In this document: positions 62,230 to 64,000 of the stretch, in pieces
How positions within the stretch are numbered: position 1 is the first letter of the stretch
How the letters are laid out: each line of letters opens with the position of its first letter
Assembly: GCF_000006565.2 (NCBI RefSeq)
Contig: NC_031477.1
Coordinates: forward strand, 1,458,043-1,522,042
DNA: 64,000 nt
Source: Toxoplasma gondii ME49
Lineage: Eukaryota; Apicomplexa; Conoidasida; Eucoccidiorida; Sarcocystidae
Direction of reading: 5' to 3'
Position numbers and translations under genes: made by a program
The notes under the pieces: generated by a model
What the model saw: only the letters and a program-made list of their open reading frames with translations
The model's database searches: none
What the model was told of the DNA's origin: nothing

Positions 62230-62796
62230 TTAATCCGCTTGAAAGTGCTTGAATTTCATGTAAGGCATGAACGTTCCCTTCGTGATCATGCCGTGAAGAC
62301 GCCCGTGACGAGACAGCAAGCACATCCTGGAAACCAGTGGAAAAACGCAGATTAAAAAGAAGCAAAAGGGAGAAAACCGATGAAAAACGGGAAGAAGCGA
62401 AAAAGTGCCACTGAAGAGTGAGGGAACTGCCAGCCCGAGAACCGAGAAGAGACGTGGAGAGGAAGGAGACGCGAGCGCCGTGCATATGCAGATCTCTGGA
62501 AATAAGAAAATCTCTTTCTCGAGCAATAAGATTCCCCCCTGAAGGACTCGCTCAACCTGCCCCTTTGGTGGCAACTCTACAGGACATCTTCACAAAAAAA
62601 GCAGCTTTTTATGTTCAAGCAGGTGTCCTATATACTACCACTTCCACACGCGTACGCATACACACATAAATGCACAGATAACTATATATATATATATAAA
62701 TATAAATAAATATATATAAATAAATATAAATATATATATATATATATAAATATATATAAATATATATGAACACATCTATACTTATCTGCTTGTGCA

Positions 62797-62841
<45 letters not shown>

Positions 62842-63809
62842 GAATGTGCATGTACATGCATGTAGAGATCTATTCTTACGAGCATTTGAGTTGTTTGAAG
62901 GTGCCATAGACATCGATGAGAGGCGTTTCTGGAGGCAACTGAAGCGGCTGTGTTTCGTCAACAAGGCTGGACATGTCGAGGCGGACGTCTTCAATTTCCA
63001 TGTCTGCATGCGCGTCTGCGTGCGAAGGCTTTCCGCCTTCGCGCGCGCTCGGCTGCTCGAGGTAGCCGGCTGAGGGCATCCGGCAAAACAAGTGACTTTT
63101 CCTGTCTCTCTCAGCTCCTCCCCGTCGCCCCTGCTCGCGCGTGGCGGAGACGCTTCCCTTCTCGAATTCATGCGCCGCTTCTCTCTCGCTCGCCTCTCTC
63201 GTCTCCAACGACGCACGCAACTCGCCTTCTCGCAAACACAACGAAGACGAAGAAGAAGCGGAAGAGGAAGAAGAGGAGGAAGAGGAGGAGGAAGAAAGGT
63301 GCTGTGTTGGAGTATCCCAACTTGGAGATGGAGAAGTCGACAGCGAGAGGAGTTCCACGTTTTCTTCAGACCCTGAGAAGGTCGGAAGCCAAGCGATTGG
63401 GTGTCCCCGTTCAACGTCGCGAGCGTCTGCACTCTCTCGTGAATCGAGGAGAAAGGCAGAGAGATCTCGTGCCTCCATGTCCTTCTTCCCCCTCAACTGC
63501 TCCGTCTCCTCTCCAGGTCCTTCTTCCCGGCTGTCGGCTTCGTGTCCTGTCTCAGAGCAGAGCAGCAGCGGCTGCACGCGCCGGCGCCCGCTCCGGTGTA
63601 CGTACAGCAGAGAGACCGCGCCGCGTCTCCACCGCGCTGACGCGGCGAACGAAGAACTGGAGAACGAGACGAAAGTGTGGGCGTGGATGAACGGGTGTTG
63701 AGAGCGCAGCAGCTCCTCCAAAACGTCTCGCAAGCGGTGCGAGCAGAGGTAGCCCAGCACCACGCGCGACTCCGAGTCCAGGACGACTGGAAAGCCTTCA
63801 AACGGATGT
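62230..63809 (-). CDS. ClC-family chloride channel/transporter, C-terminal CBS domains (5' partial)
   Basis: Exons in transcript order: 63809-62880, then 62326-62230; phase agrees. Earlier exons, including all membrane helices, lie beyond the right edge. CBS1 begins HPFEGFPVVLDSESRVVLGYL (compare the family's GFPVV...L.G). CBS2 is DMSSLVDETQPLQLPPETPL, IDVYGTFKQLKCS, then after the splice MCLLSRHGRLHGMITKGTF, matching the family's pattern ending in GhITRKDL. Between them sits about 220 residues of low complexity, including a long Ser run at 63239-63298 and an Arg/Glu-rich stretch, an unusually large insertion. The protein ends KHFQAD, stop at 62230-62232. The CBS pair regulates gating and dimer contacts in this family. 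A non-ClC CBS protein is the main alternative. Confidence 0.78.
62680..62845. repeat. (TA)n / (TAAA)n microsatellite in an intron
   Basis: TATAAATA units followed by a long TA run, in the last intron of the ClC-type gene, ending about 35 bp from the donor site of the upstream exon. Confidence 0.92.
63239..63298. repeat. (GAA/GGA)n coding repeat, poly-serine on the minus strand
   Basis: A purine run of GAAGAAGAAG/GAGGAAGAGG steps. On the coding strand it gives about 18 Ser broken by one Ala, inside the insert between the CBS domains. Confidence 0.92.
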
Positions 63810-64000
63810 CTGGAAGAAACGGAAAACAAAGAAGACTCAAACTGAAGAGTGAGGAGAGACTGAAAACAAGAAAAAGAAGAAAAGCAGAAAGAGAGGGGAG
63901 GCAAGGACAGCGAGAGATCGAAAGGGAGAGAAGGAGAGACAGAATGGAGGGAGAGCGAGAGAGTAAGGGAGAAAAAGAGGGTGGGAAGAACGAGAAAGCG
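63810..64000 (-). other. intron of the ClC-type gene
   Basis: Purine-rich on the plus strand, so pyrimidine-rich on the coding strand before the acceptor at 63810-63811. No exon is seen before the window edge. Confidence 0.55.

Noticed and set aside
1..64000. CRISPR arrays, operons, ribosome-binding sites, prokaryotic mobile elements, tRNA or rRNA genes
   Set aside because: The genes have spliceosomal introns and eukaryotic families. No CRISPR-like regular repeats or rRNA were seen, and scanning by eye for tRNA T-arm sequences gave nothing convincing.

Overview
The window looks like nuclear DNA of a tissue-cyst coccidian, most likely Toxoplasma gondii or a close relative such as Hammondia or Neospora. 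The grounds are: many short GT-AG introns, proteins swollen by Ser/Glu/Arg-rich low-complexity inserts, (TA)n microsatellites in introns and flanks, frequent TGCATGC, and recurring GAGACG-type motifs. This comes from sequence character and protein families only; no database was searched.

Layout. 561-8351 (+): 3' part of a cytosolic carboxypeptidase (M14 family, tubulin deglutamylase type). 10025-21880 (-): a 12-exon gene for a predicted 2273-residue protein of unknown function; all splice phases agree. 24182-37288: a gene-poor segmental duplication, order A1-PP2C1-B1-A2-PP2C2-(ACP-like gene)-B2. The two intronless PP2C phosphatases are nearly identical over most of their length and then differ abruptly at the C-terminus. 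Between PP2C2 and B2 lies a four-exon acyl-carrier-protein-like gene (34239-36108) whose phosphopantetheine serine is replaced by glycine. 40190-43022 (-): a two-RRM RNA-binding protein. 46241-54566 (+): a 13-exon gene for a protein with two PH-like regions. 58288-60668 (+): a thioredoxin-fold (SH3BGRL/glutaredoxin-like) protein with a four-cysteine zinc-ribbon-like tail. 62230-63809 (-, running off the right edge): the CBS-domain C-terminus of a ClC chloride channel/transporter.

The genes do not form a pathway; this is ordinary eukaryotic gene order apart from the duplicated block. The observations most worth a second look are the ACP-like gene without its serine, the patchwork homogenisation of the PP2C tandem pair with loss of one tail, and a dispersed palindrome (GGTGTACGTACACC and near forms) that occurs in exons in more than one reading frame.

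Exon boundaries were placed by hand from GT/AG sites, open frames and phase agreement. Transcript ends and UTRs were not determined.
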